Shown here in pieces: positions 6,098-7,649 of a stretch of DNA of 7,649 bases (positions within the stretch are counted from its first letter, which is position 1; each line of letters begins with the position of its first letter). The notes under the pieces were generated by a model, which had not been told where the DNA came from, did not search any database, and saw nothing but the letters and a program-made list of their open reading frames with translations. A program made the translations under genes and the position numbers. The DNA comes from an uncultured Candidatus Melainabacteria bacterium (GTDB lineage Bacteria > Cyanobacteriota > Vampirovibrionia > Gastranaerophilales > Gastranaerophilaceae), in NCBI GenBank assembly GCA_934777245.1, contig CAKVND010000067.1, positions 1 through 7,649 on the forward strand, read 5' to 3'.

Positions 6098-7026
6098 TAA
6101 ACATTCTCCAAAACATTTTTTAAGTAAGGAATTGATTGAATCGCACCAAAATTTTGTGTTTGCAAACCTGAAACAACAGATGCAAATTTTGTAGCTTCAG
6201 AAGGCGCATAACCGTTTGTAATAGCGTATAAAAATCCACCATTAAATACATCGCCTGACGCTGTCGTATCAATCGCCTTAGATGTGTTATAAAATTCCGT
6301 AAAACTAATATCGCCCTTGTAGCCTGTATAATAGCCGTTATCGATATGAGATTTTACAACAACTATTTTAACGCCTTTATCCCAGAAATAGTTCATAACT
6401 TTGTCAATTGATTCAACATCATATAGTCTTTCTGCGTCATTTTTAAGACTCAAAAATATGATATCAGTATAGTCTACGATTTCCTCAAAATACTCTTTTG
6501 TATCGGTAGAATTCATGAAACAAGATGTATAATTAGGATCATACGCGGTCATTACGTCGTTTTCTTTTGCTAGTTTAAAAGCGCTATGTACAAGCTCTCT
6601 AGAACTTGCTGAAAGCGATTGAACAACGCCTGTTGAATACACAAGTTTTAATTGCTTTATACAATCTTCATTCAAGTCATCAATTGATAATTTTGTTGCG
6701 GCAGTTTTTCTCTTGTAATATAAAAGTTCTTTTTTCTCAGGTGTGCGAGAAACAATATACATGCCGTTCTGCTCTTCGTTTGCCTTGATTAAAGAAGTGT
6801 CGATATTTTCTTTTTTTAGGCTAGAAAGAATAAATTCGCTAAAACCATCATTGCCGACTTTAGTTACGTAAGTAACTTTACCGCCCAATCTTGCGATTGC
6901 AACCGCGGTAGTTACAGTATCACCGCCAAAATACTTGTTAAGCGTTGAAGTGTCAGCAAGCGTTCCGTTTGAGGAAAGCTCAATTAAGCATTCGCCTATG
7001 ATTGCGATGTCTACTTTTGGCTCCAT
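6097..7026 (-). CDS. kdgK: PfkB-family sugar kinase, KDG kinase-like
   Basis: 309 residues, typical PfkB/ribokinase length. The expected reaction is ATP + 2-keto-3-deoxygluconate (KDG) to KDPG in the cytosol. Evidence for the KDG branch: GECLIEL (11-17), matching GECMIEL of E. coli KdgK; FGGDTVTTAVAIARLG (33-48), matching FGGDTLNT; YYKR (103-106), matching YYWR. The second PfkB signature DTTASGDVFNGGF (253-265) holds the anion hole and the catalytic base Asp259. An oddity: KDG kinases known to me have Arg after DPN(Y/I) or NNY, but here the stretch is YDPNYTS, with Thr167. The start overlaps the aldolase gene by 16 bases, with AAAGGA 9 bases ahead of the ATG, so the two are translationally coupled. 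A neighbouring sugar-acid aldolase supports a keto-deoxy sugar acid substrate. Fructokinase or another PfkB specificity cannot be excluded, so the symbol is provisional. Confidence 0.82.
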   Translation of the reverse strand: MEPKVDIAIIGECLIELSSNGTLADTSTLNKYFGGDTVTTAVAIARLGGKVTYVTKVGNDGFSEFILSSLKKENIDTSLIKANEEQNGMYIVSRTPEKKELLYYKRKTAATKLSIDDLNEDCIKQLKLVYSTGVVQSLSASSRELVHSAFKLAKENDVMTAYDPNYTSCFMNSTDTKEYFEEIVDYTDIIFLSLKNDAERLYDVESIDKVMNYFWDKGVKIVVVKSHIDNGYYTGYKGDISFTEFYNTSKAIDTTASGDVFNGGFLYAITNGYAPSEATKFASVVSGLQTQNFGAIQSIPYLKNVLENV

Positions 7027-7640
7027 TTAGTATAATCCTTTATTTCGAGTAAAATTTCTCTTGTGCGATTTGTGATTTCTTTTGGAGTAAATCCGTTGTA
7101 GAAATCTCGACCGATACCAACAGCTGTTGCACCGGCTTTAATATAAGTTACAGCGTCACCCAATTTGATATTTCCCATTGGCATTAAATTCAAGAATGGC
7201 ATTTGTCTTAAAATATCTTCTATATATTGAACACCGCCCATCGCGTCTGTTGGAAATAATTTAATTAAAGGAATTCTTGATTTCCAAGCATTGTATGCTT
7301 CGTTAGCAGTTGACGCGCCGGCTATAAATGGTACTTGTTTGTTTTTAGAAATTTTCACCATGTTCATTTGGAAAATTGGCGAAGAAAACAATTTAGCACC
7401 ACATTCAAATGCAGCATCTGCTTGCATTGAAGTAATTATGCCTCCTGCACAAACATTTGCAAATTTTGAAACTTCTTGCACAGCTTCATAAATTGAAGGG
7501 TTTTCAACATTGATTTCTAAAACTCTTATTCCACCTTCTACTAAAGCTTTTGCTATTTCTATTGTTTGACTAGCTTCTTTGCATCTGATAATCGGATAAA
7601 TCTTATCCTGACCAATCATTTGTATGTAATTTTCACTCAT
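7011..7640 (-). CDS. KDPG/KHG aldolase-family protein (Eda/DgoA-like), divergent active site
   Basis: 209 residues, normal length for this class I aldolase family, which splits 2-keto-3-deoxy-6-phospho-sugar acids into pyruvate and glyceraldehyde 3-phosphate. A TIM-barrel pattern is visible: YPIIRC (15-20), GGIRVLEINVENP (36-48, with the conserved Glu42), CAGGIIT (64-70), SSP (86-88), IAGASTANE (106-114), IKLFPTDAMGG (126-136) with the Schiff-base Lys127, PMGNI (154-158) and GIGRDFY (175-181). Compared with E. coli Eda the AGT Thr is Gly67, the PTGG motif reads PMGN, and the phosphate-loop GGS reads GRD. The GxDxY ending and QYI after the lysine loop are closer to DgoA (6-phospho-2-keto-3-deoxygalactonate aldolase). 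The substrate is therefore uncertain and no symbol is given. It is first in the visible operon. Only 9 bases of upstream sequence remain (GATATATAA), with no ribosome binding site in them, so the start at 7640 is supported only by family length; an internal Met8 is possible. Confidence 0.85.
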   Translation of the reverse strand: MSENYIQMIGQDKIYPIIRCKEASQTIEIAKALVEGGIRVLEINVENPSIYEAVQEVSKFANVCAGGIITSMQADAAFECGAKLFSSPIFQMNMVKISKNKQVPFIAGASTANEAYNAWKSRIPLIKLFPTDAMGGVQYIEDILRQMPFLNLMPMGNIKLGDAVTYIKAGATAVGIGRDFYNGFTPKEITNRTREILLEIKDYTKWSQK

Positions 7641-7649
7641 TTATATATC

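Noticed and set aside
5988..7491. Short + strand frames opposite csaB, the kinase and the aldolase (5988-6194, 6606-6788, 7291-7491)
   Set aside because: All are antisense shadows of conserved enzymes with no independent support.

Overview
The window is AT-rich (roughly one third G+C by eye). It most likely comes from a Gastranaerophilales/Vampirovibrionia-type bacterium (gut 'Melainabacteria', non-photosynthetic relatives of Cyanobacteria) or another low-GC member of that neighbourhood. The reasons are a DnaK whose second half reads like cyanobacterial DnaK2 (including a DDDVIDAEF tail), a CsaB-type pyruvyltransferase of the kind that supports SLH-domain anchoring of the envelope in Cyanobacteria and other Terrabacteria, and lineage-type hypothetical proteins. 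The placement is an inference from protein resemblance; no rRNA gene is present.

Layout: (1) bases 1-1623 (+) are the last 540 codons of dnaK, cut at its 5' end by the window edge. (2) A strong A-/T-flanked hairpin at 1640-1674 lies between dnaK and the convergent next gene and can serve both. (3) 1714-3480 (-) encodes a 588-residue protein with a LysM-like N-terminus, a long polar linker, degenerate DGST-type beta repeats and a C-terminal HEIGHAVD zinc-peptidase domain resembling the catalytic domain of anthrax lethal factor. It has its own promoter-like region with repeats (3481-3600). (4) 3682-5089 (-) is a two-gene unit: a DtxR/MntR-family metalloregulator overlapping by 11 bases a multi-pass membrane protein of unknown function. 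In front of it are two near-identical, oppositely oriented 16-bp operators of the form GTWAGG-N4-CCTWAC, one in the promoter spacer and one over the ribosome binding site. (5) 5171-7640 (-) is a tightly overlapped three-gene operon: KDPG-aldolase-like protein, KDG-kinase-like PfkB protein, csaB. It probably continues upstream beyond the window.

How the parts fit: the aldolase and kinase form the lower half of a 2-keto-3-deoxy sugar acid pathway (kinase phosphorylates, aldolase splits to pyruvate plus a triose phosphate). They are translationally coupled to csaB, which decorates a cell-wall polymer with pyruvate. Both enzymes carry substitutions at expected substrate-contact positions, so their exact substrate is open. 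The metalloregulator probably represses itself and the membrane protein when Fe(II) or Mn(II) is plentiful, which makes that protein a candidate for a new metal-homeostasis factor. No terminator is visible between csaB and the regulator. A read-through transcript would carry both operators, which can fold into a long hairpin covering the regulator's ribosome binding site.

No tRNA, rRNA, CRISPR array, insertion sequence or attachment site was recognised. No gene-free gap exceeds about 200 bases.
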